A stretch of 64,000 nucleotides of DNA, from positions 159,475 through 223,474 of the forward strand of contig RMBW01000050.1 in NCBI GenBank assembly GCA_004009845.1. Direction: 5' to 3'. Below are positions 11,928 to 23,741 of the stretch, one piece after another. Position 1 is the stretch's first letter. Each line of letters opens with the position of its first letter. A program made the translations under genes and the position numbers. The notes below the pieces were generated by a model. The model saw only the letters and a list, made by a program, of their open reading frames with translations. It was not told where the DNA came from and searched no databases. This stretch comes from Davidsoniella eucalypti. Taxonomy: Eukaryota; Ascomycota; Sordariomycetes; Microascales; Ceratocystidaceae.

Positions 11928-14900
11928 TGGATTTGACGGACGACGCAGATGTCGCTAACCACGAGAGATGGAGAGGCGGAAGGGGAGACCGGACTGTGGC
12001 GAGACAAGCCAGGCAGCGATAGAGCGGCCGGCAGGTGCTGAGTAGGGCAGCACAGCAGCACAGAAGCACAGCAACAGAAGCACAGCAACAGATGAACAGA
12101 GCAGAGCAACAGGGTCGCAGAAGCGTGGAGGCCGTGTGCACAGCTGCAGCTGCAGTTACGGCTGCGGCAAAGACGGGGTTGAAGATTTGTTGATGAAGTG
12201 AGGTTGGGATTGTTGTGTTGTGTAGCGATAAGATGAAGAAGAACACAGGGAGCTCTATAGCTGCAACCACCCCCCCAGAAAAAAAGAAGTGGGTTCTAGT
12301 GCAAGTTGTGTGCCAGTTTTGAAGGCGGTGGGACAGGCAACGAGGCCCTCTTATAAGCAAAAAAACGATAGAGGCAATGGAGGCAGAAGAAGCAACGGCG
12401 GCAGAAATCTGCAGCGGCAAGTGCGTAGTGCAGCAGCTGGACACCAGACGAAATCAGGCTGACGGTTAGTTCAGCCTGCTAGTCAATGGCCAGTCGATGT
12501 GATTGCAGCCGTAGCAAATCAACCCAGCACCCAAGGTCAGGCTTGTTCGGCCGCACGACAGTTGTCGCTGCTAGTGCGAGCTGATGCCAGGGCGACCCGA
12601 CGGCGAGAGAGGCCGAGTAGGGGAGCAGGCAGGGAATGAGAGAGCCTCTGGAACGATTGGGCGGCGAGGCAGAAGCAGAAGCAGCGCCGACGAGCTGGTG
12701 CGCGACAGAAAGAAAAGAGGAGGGAGGAAAAGAAGGACGCTGGTCAGCAGGGAAGGGATGGCCACGGCCATATATGAATGAAGAGCGGTGCAGAGGAAAA
12801 TGAGAGAAGGAAGCAGGCAAGAAGGCGGAGGTGCTATGATCGAGCCAAGTGCAATTTATCCCTATGTTTTTTTCTGTTCTTATTGTTTCTTTTTTCGTTT
12901 CTTTTTCTTCCTTGTTTCCTCCTGCCGGCTTTCGTTTCTTTTCCTCCTTCTCCTCTCCTTTCTTGTTCTGCTTTTATTCTGCTTCGTCGACTATAAGATC
13001 CCTCGATTTTACGCTACGGCTAATTTGAATTATTGATTAGTCAATCCAGACAGCGTCGCCTCGTCCCGATGGAGGCAAAAATACAGAGACCAAACTTCAG
13101 CGCAACCACCCCTCTCTGACTTATTTCCCAGCCTAGTAGGAAGTTTGGGAAGTACTCCGTTTATGGCAGTTGCAGCTTCTGTTGCCATGAATCCATAAAT
13201 CCATAAATCCGTAAATTCAGAAGCCCCGCCAAGCAAATGGAAAAGAACCCACCTAAATAATCAGCGCTAAATTTCCTGTCGATACTGCAACTACTGTATC
13301 TAGCGACGTGACAGCAGCCAAAGAAAGACACATCGTGATGCCGTCTCTCAATGGTGCGAAAAGCCCGCCGTTGCACAGAAAGACAAACAGAACTACAGGC
13401 AAACGACCTGTGACCAGGCCTAGGGTCGGCAATATGGCCGGTGTCTTGCTTGGAAATCTCACACTGCGATAGAACTGAGAATAAAACTGTAATATTGGGG
13501 CGGGGCACCATGCCTAGAAATTGATAGACAAGCCTGAACTGAACTGACCGCGAGACTCCTTGGTTTTGACTGCTTCTTCTCCGGTTTCCGGGTTAGATAG
13601 AACCCGCTCAAATCCATGTGGTCAAGGGTCTAGTTTCTCCTCCTACGGACGAAGTCTTAGGCCAACAGATCTAACCAAGCCAAGGGGCACTAACCAACAA
13701 CTCAGTGACAGAGGGCGTGGCTACTACTGTTTCTGCCAGCACCTTTTGTCCGTCAGCCTCAGCGTAACACGACATGGCCAACGGCAATAGAACAGGGTTT
13801 TGAAGAAATGGGTGGCCACGCTGATATCGTCTCATGACAGCATACAGCGATAGCCTACCTACATGTGTACAATACGTAGATAGATAAATACACATATATG
13901 CATAGCAACATAGACCGGGCCGTTATAATATGCAAGTAGGAGCAGAGTTTGAAATCAATACAAAAAGGCCGCAAACAACCGAATCGGTCATCCGTTATAA
14001 GATCTGAATTTAAAAGCCAGATCTTCACATCATGTTGTTCCTAACGGAAGCATAGTTTGCTGGCTGTCAGATCAACCTCGATGGGCGGCCCAAGGCCTCG
14101 GGTCTTGCCTAGCCAGCAAAATGCTTGGGCCATACATACTTTAGTACCACGACTAATATTACAAAATCATTACCACATAGCCTATAGGGCTAGCTAGATC
14201 TCTCCTTTGACCAGCCTAATTGTAACTAATTTTTTTCCCTCACTCATTGACCAAGACGCGAAAGGAAGGGGGAAAAATGGCGCAGATAGATAGAGCTAGG
14301 AAAGCCACGAAGCAATCCAAAGAAAACAAACCCCGGAAACCAAGTGATTTTCATTCTTGCCCAACAGCAGAAGGGGGAGAGTCGGAGAACTAACAGAGAA
14401 CGACAAAGTCATTGCAGAAAAAGGAATGGCCTGTGATGCAATAGCGCATGCAGAATTTCCACTTGCATATATCACGCACTGCTGGCATATAATTGTTTTA
14501 ATAGATACATGTAAGATTTTTAAATATTTATTGAGTTCCCACTAATATCAACAAGGAGAACAAAAGGGAAAACAAAGAGACAACGCAAGATTCCCTCCCA
14601 AGGGGTCTTTGATACACCTGCAAGTTGCTGCTCGTCATCTCATCCGACGTTTTTCACCCTGCTGCACTTTTCGTGGGATGTTTGCTTGGGCGGATATCTG
14701 GTGTGCTGTGAGAATCTGTCTTTAGGCCCCATGAGAAGCTACAAAGCCGGTATCGGGTTGTGCTGTTTGCCGGTCTTATTTTCTAACTGGCAGTATGTTT
14801 TACTTGGGCAACTACGTATCTTCTTATTATTGGAACTTTGATGGAGGACAGCAAAGTCAGCAAAGGTTGTGAAACGTCGACAAGCCTAGTTTCCTTTCTC

Positions 14901-17900
14901 TCTTTTTCCCTGATATGTTCGATTCGAAGTTTAGGCAGGTTGGTCGGGCGACAACTGATGTCATTGTGCTCCAGTAACAGCTAAAGCGACACCATGTTCA
15001 TGAACAGTTCATCATTATATAGCGAGTAGAAGAGAATCCGACAGAGCAGAAATCCTAGTGCCTTCTTCGTACTGTAGGATGCGCCAAAAGTCAGCTGTTC
15101 ATATTCAGCAAGCGCAGTTGTGATTTGTACAATGACAGCCTTTTTGTCTCTTCTGTTTCAATAGCTGTCATCACATCATGCTTTTTTATGAGATTACATT
15201 TGCTAAAAAAGTAAGCTCTGGGCCGCTTTTTTTTCTCTCTTTATGCCAGCCCTTGAAAATCACCATCAACTATAGGCAAAATACGCTAGAAAAAAAGATA
15301 TAGCGGAACAATCAATATACGGTCTCATATATGCGATCTGTCATTCCTATGGCGGCCCTTTTTTCTCCATCAACTCCTCTTTCTTAACGACCAATATTCC
15401 TGCTTGCGCCTTATTTTCATGGCAAGAAGAAAATCATAAGCAGAAAAGGCAGACACAACCCAAAAAAACCCCAAGTAATGCCCAAGAAACTCAATATAAT
15501 ACAATAAAAGGACCGTACAGGCGGATCAACGATATGCACTGACCGTCATATACCTTTCTGCTTTTACAGTAATTACCACAGAAAACCCCAGGTCAAAGAG
15601 GCTGGCAAATTTGTGGTTGCGCTAGCTTGGGCCTAAAAGCAATAAAAGTGGACCACTTGTTACACAACATGGCACCAAGTAACATCTGATGCATCTGATG
15701 CAGGATGCTGCGCAAGCAGGAGCCATCCAGAGCGCAAGTAACGCCCGTTCAAGGTAAGAGTCCCAATCTGGGTTTTCTCCTAGACAGTCACGGAATCGTA
15801 AAGAACTATGACCGCAGTCTTGAGTGATATGGAGTTGCTCGGATTTCCTTTCCTCACGTCTTTACGAGCAGAAAGGAAAAAGACAGACGATATTGTATTC
15901 TGTCATCTGATATTAAACGTCTGTATCTAAGCTATCTTCCCGGTTAGGCAAGTAGCATCGCCGATCCAAAGTGAGAGACGGTAAACATAAACCACTTCTA
16001 GGCTGGAATTGAGGGGGTTACTCCAACTCTGTCTCTCAATCTGGCACATAACACCCACTATGTTAACCCTAATGTGCTCATGATAGTATAACCCTGTAGC
16101 TTCTATAATCCAGAAGTGAATATATGACTGTATTGTTAAGATTGTTTCAAATATCAACCCAACACAAAACGGTTGGTACTGTTAGGTAATTAGTATATAC
16201 TTACCCGCTCATGAAACTGTATGGAATCGCCATACTAGTTGGCTTCCACTAGCTTCACATCATATAACTCCGGTGCAATAGGAATCGACGAACCGTGCCG
16301 CTGCGTATCTGACTTCTACAACCTTTTTTCGGTTTTGCCTCCCATTGTTTCCATATGCAACAAAGAATCCCTCGGAAGAAAAGAAAAAGATTGGAAAAAA
16401 GAGAACCCTATCATTTCAAATCGCACCGCGTAGCGGGAGAGTCTCGGCAGCGCCATTTCGCTTGCTGTTAAAGCAAAGCCCAACACGGCAAGAGCTACCA
16501 TGTTGGTTGGAGAGCAAGATAAGGTATCGAGCCGTAGTAGGAATAAAACGGAGTTCATGACAAAGTAGATACATATGTAGACGTAAAGAAAGAGAGAGAG
16601 ACTGGGAGTACGAAAAGCCCGACATATAAGCGTGTAATAAGCCTAGTACATGTCGAGCCATATGACCTGGAGGAGTCATGGTGGCTTATCCGTCTCTCTG
16701 AGACTACCAATGATGCAACCAATTGCCCATACTTAAAACGCAGCCGCCACTGATCTCGCCTAAGCACCCCGAGGTAACAATACAAATAGAATAATCGAGG
16801 AGTGGACTGCTTGGGCTGCACGCACGTCCTGAAAGTATAGATTCGATAAGATCGATGGCCAGCTGTTGTCCGGCACAGCTATAGTGACTTTGCGGTCACG
16901 AATTCTATGCATCTTAATACACTAATATCTGGGCCTATAATCTGTGACACCGTTTCACGGGACAACGAAACCTAACCTCGGCTCCCTTTTCATATGAATA
17001 GACAACTTGGAATTAAACGAAATAGAACAATCTGTAATGGCCCAGCGAGCATTCTCAGCTAATAGATAGTGTAATACCAATCCTTTATTTCTTTCTATCC
17101 GATATGCTCTTAACCTAGGTGGCCAACACTAATACCTAGCCTAATAGACGGTCATCCTCTCCGCCTCAACGAAAGCCACACAACGATTCAAGGATGAGTC
17201 TTTTTTTGTTCCACGACGGAACGCATAGGGAGACCAATATGAAACGGCAAAGAATACATCAAGGAACCGTCGTCATACCAAACACGGCCGAGAGTTGAGC
17301 CGGAGAGTCAATTAAGCTTCCTATTTGGGATACCGATAAAGGAATACAATAGGACGATGACAAAAACAAAGGTCACACAAAGCTTATCTAGAACACCTCC
17401 CCCATCGTCTCAATTTTCCTCGTTCTCCTCTCCCCTCGGAAAGGGTTCTCATAGGCTCTTGGCGATAATAGAAGGAAACGATAGGCCATAGAGATCTAAC
17501 AAAAAATAATAAGGAAGAAAGTGGTCGTACATAGCCTGCGTTGACCGAGATTAGCTGTGACGCTTTCACGGACATCCCAATACTTCATCTTATTACCGAT
17601 GATATAGCATCACGTAGTATAGAAGGAAGCTGGATACTAGTAGCGTCATATCGGAGTGTCGGTTCGGACTGAAAATAAAGGTAATAGTCAAGTAGACGTT
17701 AGTTGTTATATTCCTTGCAGCCTAATAATGCCTTCTGAAAAGAAAAAGAAAAAGAAAAAAAAAACATAAAACATGGATGGAATTATGAAGATGACAATCG
17801 GCTACAATAAAACAAGCTGAGAAACTAATGCCCTCGACAACAGCTTCACGTTTAGAATTCCACGGCCAAAGGCTAGTGTCTTGATTTCGTCTTTAACTCA

Positions 17901-18721
17901 TGCCATGATGAGTAGGAGAGACAAAGTCCTTATTTCTTTAGTTCATTCTTGTGCCTCAAAGCCTAAGATGCCAACCGCCTAGTCAGCTGTGTTGATAGTG
18001 TTTCCCATATATAACAGTACATATAAGGTCGCTTTATCTAGGTATACGAGAGAGTTATATATGATATTCCCATATGAATAGCCTTAACTACTTAGCATAT
18101 ACTGTCATCTACCTATAAGATACATGTGGAAAGTGTATAAGGTGAAGCCATTAGGAAAATGCAGGTCGATATACGGCTCGATCTTAAGTACTCATGAATA
18201 TGAAATGATTTTTTTTCGTTGTGACAGGTGATTAGTGGGTATGAAAATAGGAAAGAAAAAAACCAAAGAAAATAAGTCCAACCTTATAAGAAACCCAACT
18301 ATGTATACATATCATTGACGTTTGTCTTGGAGTCGAGCTTCATATAATAGCATTCTTAACTATCAGGGTCTGAAAGGAATACAAGTGTAAATATGGACTG
18401 TACCAGGCATCAATTACCCCGCTTTTAATTGATCTGCGGTTTAGTTGCTATTCATTAAGGGTTTAGCTGCCGGGTGTCAACATTAACCCTTGATCTCAGA
18501 ACGCGTCAAGACCCTTAAAAAGGGTCTTTAAGATCACGAGAAGTAGAGAAGAAGCAAATCTCATGTAATAGAACGAGAAATGATGGGTAAATTCCATAAA
18601 TTTGCAGATATATGAAAAATAATCACAGTATATCACTGGCTTTAGATTCTGTGTAACTAGATATAGGATAAAAGAAACAATCACCAGGCTACGTTATAAC
18701 CGTCTCTACACCGGCGTTTAG
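11928..18721. other. Gene desert of about 6.8 kb
   Basis: Beyond the GNAT promoter I find no conserved coding sequence, tRNA or other RNA gene. Contents: a CAG/CAACAG-rich stretch at about 12040-12115, GC-rich low-complexity DNA to about 12760, a short ATAAATCC direct repeat at 13190-13215, then AT-rich unique sequence. ORFs of 60-230 codons here are compositional and show no motif. Unspliced lineage-specific genes or lncRNAs cannot be excluded. Confidence 0.45.
12040..12115. repeat. Imperfect CAG/ACAGCA-rich repeat
   Basis: Runs of ACAGCA, AGAAGCACAGCAACAG and similar units recur over about 75 bp upstream of the GNAT gene. They create a spurious long Cys/Leu-rich ORF on the minus strand. 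Confidence 0.5.
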
Positions 18722-21299
18722 ATGGTGTCGCATGCCGACGATATCCGCACCGAGCTTCGTGGGCTCATTGACGACGTCATCCACGGTAAAGCGACATAGT
18801 CTCTCTGGCTTACAGACAAGGCTCATTATGGTTACATTGTCGACTAACTTCCTAATCTCACAGCATCCAAGCTCCCTGCGCGTCAGCGAGGCACGTCGAT
18901 CCGTCCGACGGTCGACACGATTGCCGGCACTGCCTACGAACATGGCCTAGATGCCGACCATCTAGAAGAGCTGGTCGATCTAGTAACGCAAAAGAACCAC
19001 CTAGATCAAGCGTCTCTAGGAGCTCTAGCACGTAATCTGTTCCCGGCCGGCACGGTAGCGCCCGGCGTCGTTATCAAGGCTATCGCGGCCCTCGGCCATG
19101 GAGAGTTACGACCGGCGTTTCCTATCCAGGCATTAATCCTCAAATGGCTGATTATAATACACCATGTGCTGGAACAGCCAGAGGTCTTGAGCCGTGCGTA
19201 TGCAGTGCTGTTTAACTTGCTGGATACATCGGCTATCAGGTTGGTCTTTATGGGAGCCGGATGTAAGATCAGGACTGACCAAGATGTTTAGATCACAACT
19301 ATGCCACTTGCTCGCTGTTATAACGCGGCGAAAACACGTGCGGCCTTTTCGTATTCAGTACATGTACGACCTTCCTGAACTGGGCCAACCATAACACTAT
19401 GACGTCGTGTACAGCGGAGGAGACTAAAGCTAACCTTGCACTTCTCTAGAATGGATCTCTCGCTGCGTGTAGGTAGTGACCCATCCATCATCGGCCTTCT
19501 CCGTGTCTACAAAGACTACTATCCCGAAATCATCGTTGGTGAAGCTATTCGTGGCCGCGCCTCGGCTTTCAAGCATCCAGATCCAGCCTGGCGAGCACGT
19601 CTCGATGAGATCCAGGAACTGCGTTCTCGAGCTATCAGTGAGCAAGACAGTGCGGGCACAGTTAGCGGATTCCGCTCTCGAAGGCTTGTCGGAAGTAGCG
19701 GTGGAAGCAGCCAGAGAAGCGCATTTCCAAAGCTTCATACATCACATGCTACAGAGGTAAGAACAAGACCATATGGAACAACGCACCATGTATATGAAGC
19801 CCGAGTCTCGGCTTGCTAATCTAGTCTTCTTAGAATTCCGTCACGTTGGATGAAATTGACGGCGTTGCCCGCTTTGTTCAGAACTTGGAGAAGATCGAGT
19901 TGCCAGACCAACTAGTTGCTGTAGTCTCAGATCCGCTCCTACAAAAGCTAGTGCAGCTACGACCAGAACGAGCGGCGTTGCGCCGAGTCACAAACTGGAT
20001 CAACTCGTTGGTTCAAGATATCCAAGACGAGCCGAATAATGCCAAGATCTTGGATGATATGATGCAAGTTCTAAGCGACTATGTGAGCCAGACCAAGGTC
20101 AGTAGTAGCATTCGTTTCTTCGGGCTCTTGTACGGCTGAGGACTGATCTTAACTATGTATAGCATATGCCGCCTGTTATCCTAGGTTTCTTCACGGAGTA
20201 TCTTCGGTCTGGCTGGAACGGCGTCGATAGTCGCAATGATATCCTCCGAATTCTCTCGTGGACGCCGCTCTCTAGATGGGAAGGTTGGTAGCCTCAGGTC
20301 TAACCCGCACATTTGTTGCACGATTACCATTGCTCACATTTCCTTCTAGATCTGTACCAGTCTCTGTTTACTAGCCTAGAAGCCCGCATCATCACACCAG
20401 ATCAGCCTCTTTCCCAGGCAACGCTTCTTCACTTTTATACTGCCCTGCTGCGCAACTGGTCCAGTGCCTTCTTAGCCGACAAGAAGCCATCTATCGCCAA
20501 GTCAAACAGCATCTCAGTCCTAGTTTCCCACTGTAACACGCTATGTGCCAGTCTCTCGCAGACACAGCCGTCTGTGGCCGCCTACCTAGCCATTCTCGAC
20601 TTCATCGAGCAAGGCGCTGCCTGTCTATGGATCCCAGGCCTCAAAGATAATATCCGCATGGCCGTGCCTACTCGCAGTCTCGTTTTCACGCTCATGTTCA
20701 GCCATTCAACTGCCGTGCTAGCACGCATGTGCATGGTTCTTTGCACCTTCAAGCAATCTCTGGAGCAGGTTATCCATGTGCCACAGCGCAGTACGCAGTT
20801 GATCGACCACAGCACCTATGATCAGCCTAGTGTGAGCCTGTTCAACGGTTATCTGATAGACGTCATCAACTGTATTTGGCGTCTACGTGCCTTCTCTCGC
20901 GACGATGCTATAGCGCAAGGTTGTGGACTACCGCCGGACCTAGTGCGAAGTCTAGATGAATATGTACGTTCCATCGACGCCACTATCAGCATCTCTATGT
21001 CCTTTGGTTTTTCCATGTCCCCTGCGCTTTCCGGTACGTCCATTGCCGCATTCCGTCAGATCGAGGAACGTCTGTTACAGGAAGATCCCGATGCTGTGGT
21101 GCGTCGCCATCCGGGTCCTGTGACGGCTCAGTCTCTGGCAAAGCTGGCGTCACAGGGCGGCGTGGTGATGACATATCAGGAGTATCGGGTCAAGGTGCTC
21201 AAGTATATGGACGAGATTGGACTAGTTGGTGTTCCGGAGTTGATGCGTAACACTATGAAACTCTTGATAACGCCGCGTAAGCAGAGTTCACAAAAATAA
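18722..21299 (+). CDS. mis6: Inner-kinetochore protein Mis6 / CENP-I
   Basis: Seven exons: 18722-18785, 18864-19239, 19292-19363, 19450-19756, 19834-20097, 20163-20283, 20350-21299; every join keeps frame and gives 717 residues, normal for Mis6. Conserved blocks: FPIQALILKWLIIIHHVLEQ, YAVLFNLLDTSAIR, SQLCHLLAVITRRKHVRPFR, LRVYKDYYPEIIVG, FPKLHTSHATENSVTLDEID and LRSGWNGVDSRNDILRILSW. Mis6/CENP-I is a helical-repeat subunit of the constitutive centromere network (Ctf3 in budding yeast) and in fission yeast helps CENP-A loading. The intron density (six, 52-86 nt) is the highest in the window. The next gene, QTRT2, is convergent and only 153 bp away. The ATG at 18722 is inferred; the first exon is short. 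Confidence 0.92.
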
Positions 21300-21452
21300 A
21301 TCGCGGTATATGTTCTTCTGCATTTGCTTTTATTTCGCTCTTTCTTTGGATCCCTGATAGGGTATAATGCAAGATATCCCTGATCGCTCTTCTATTTATC
21401 ATATAAGTCTATCCATACCATCCATGTCTACCATCCTGTCTATGTCCCGTAT

Positions 21453-23052
21453 CTAGCTCTGCTCTGTTTTCTGTTTCTTCGCTGCGTTTTCCTCTGGTGG
21501 GGTGTCACCACCGGCAACAACACTGTTCTTCTTTGTAGCCTCCGCTTCAGCAGACTCATTCTTCAGCTTCACAGGCGATTTGGATCGTAAACGCTCTTGG
21601 TTTAGACTCTCCCACGCTGGAGCATTGGCCTTTAGCTGATGAGCCTCCGCCTTGAAGTGATAGCCACGTGCTCGTGGACGTTCACCCGTACCATGAGGCA
21701 AGACCGAATCATAGGTAGCCAAAAAGCGCGCCTTTTGCTGCTCGAAAGTTCCATTAGCAAGTGCTATACGCACATCAGCCATAAACTCTGAGAATACGTG
21801 GTAGTTGTGAATCTGCAGTAATGCCCAGCCAAGCATTTCCTTGGCGTTGAGTAAGTGGTGTACAAAGGCACGGTGGTGCTTTGTGCAGGCATAGCATGAG
21901 CAGCCTTCCATGAATGGAGACAGTAAAGCCTGGTTTGATAGATCCCACATATCGGTACCACTAGGTAATAGAGAGGAAGTATCGACATTAGCGTTTGCTG
22001 GAGCCTCCTTTGATGACTCCGTGGCTGTGGGAAGGCGGAAGGTTAGGCATACTCCAGAGTCAGATGTAGAATTCAAGAATGAAGTAGTCACTAGATCGAT
22101 GCCCACAGAGATTGCCCTGAGAACATCGTGTGGCGTCTGGGGTGTTTCAAGAGCTAGGCGTGGGAGCTCTGAAAGCGGCTTGTACGACTCAGTCTCCAGA
22201 TCTAAAAGCAACTTTGAGTCATAAATTGCAAGGCCATCCAACTCTGCGGCGCGGCTAGTCACATGTTCGATATACTCCCATTGCATGGGCAGCGGAGACG
22301 TCAAAAGCGGCGCAAATATGGCAATCTTCCTCTCGGCTGATGTATTGGACTGCGGCAAGCCCTCTAAGAAAGTATCCAGCCATGCTTCGGTGCGGTATGC
22401 CATACGACGTACACGCTTTGCTGATGACGAAGTTCCAGGGAGCGAAAGGTCAGCAAGTGGCACAGCAATATCGGGCTGTAACGTCGATACATGGTTAGGG
22501 TAGTCGGCAGCAGTTTCTTGAGTGAAGCCTGTTGAGGTAAACACAGTCACATGCTTCTCAGTATTTCCCAGAGGGGCGGGTACTTGTGGCACTCGGCGTG
22601 CTGCAAGAATAGTGATTATAGGCTCTGGTGTAGCAGTAAATATCCGCAAAGCTCCCTGAGGGCTGGCTGGAGTAGCATATATAGGTGGCTGCTTGCGCTC
22701 AATGACTATATAGTTTGTTAGTTCAGAACTAGCTTATATTTGGCATCATTGATCAAAACAACATACAATCTTCTAAAGCCATAAAGACACCGGGAATCGA
22801 AATGTGCTTGGAGAGATTGTCGTGTGTCACATGCGGCACTGTGCCACGGGAAGTCACAGCAAAGAATGCCGGTGTCTCAACAACCGGTTTTCCGGATAAC
22901 GAAAGACGCCCAAGACGAGCAGCCTGGCCGGTCACAGCGCTTCCCAGAGCGGACTTAATGACACGAAACATGGTAGCCTGAGCGTTCCCGGAGGACGGAG
23001 AGGCAATGACTGACGGCGCCGAACTAGTCTCTACAGCCGAAACGACAGCCAT
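21453..23052 (-). CDS. QTRT2: Queuine tRNA-ribosyltransferase accessory subunit 2
   Basis: Exons 23052-22767 and 22705-21453 around a 61-nt intron give 512 residues. The protein has the TGT-superfamily fold: early TPAFFAVTSRGTVPHVT and IPGVFMALED segments, and the C-terminal zinc site EGCSCYACTKHHRAFVHH followed by a His in LLQIHN (pattern C-x-C-x2-C...H). QTRT2 pairs with catalytic QTRT1 to swap guanine-34 for queuine in GUN-anticodon tRNAs. Eukaryotic QTRT2 is described as the non-catalytic, salvage-supporting subunit. The C-terminal 60 residues are charged and low in complexity. The gene is convergent with mis6 and divergent from the LCCL gene. Catalytic QTRT1 is less likely given the divergence of the central domain. 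Confidence 0.86.
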
Positions 23053-23741
23053 TATCTTAGACTAGATTACGGATCAATCTAGATCGACAAGAGATTCTGA
23101 AAATTGTTAGACTGGGCTCATGAGAAAGATGACGTAGAGAATACGCTTACGATGACAGAATTTCAAGTTAGCAATGGGAAATAAAACGAAAGAAAAAGTA
23201 ACTCAAATCAAAACAAATCTCACGATGGCTTCAATCTCATGGTGGGGCAGTCCGCTTCAACGCTTTTATTGTTCCGGATAGGCAACTACACCTTTGTCAA
23301 GCATTGCCAAGAGCCTCAGATTTTCCAGGGTATTGAAACCAATATTGAGTATCGTAGGGTTATACAGCCCTGAAACGGCCGCCTTAACCCTTGACAAAGC
23401 CATGCCGCACGTGACGTCATCAGGCACTATATCAGACAAAGCTTCCCGCAGCGGCCTGTTTTCTTTTGTGTTTACATTTGCTTAGACTAGGTTACTCAAC
23501 AACTTTAAGCCTTGTTTTTGAACATCCGACTACTTTCGCGGTCTCCTAGCAGAAGAGAAACAATTGTTTCCGAGCCTCGTGACTCGCTATTCCGTGTCCG
23601 GCATTCCACAATCGAGCCCTTTTTGTTAGTTAGTACAAGGCTTTAGTCTAGCATAGCTTACTAGGTCACACTTGGCCTGGGGCGTATTTCTTATCTTTTC
23701 TTATTTAATGGACGCCCTGCTCTATATATGAGCTCTTCACA
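23053..23741. promoter_or_regulatory. Divergent promoter region, QTRT2 / LCCL gene
   Basis: 689 bp between two divergent start codons. No ORF of note and no motif beyond AT-rich stretches near each start. Confidence 0.45.

Noticed and set aside
11761..12444. 227-codon minus ORF over the GNAT start and upstream DNA
   Set aside because: Cys/Leu-rich translation of the CAG repeat and of GNAT coding sequence in another frame.
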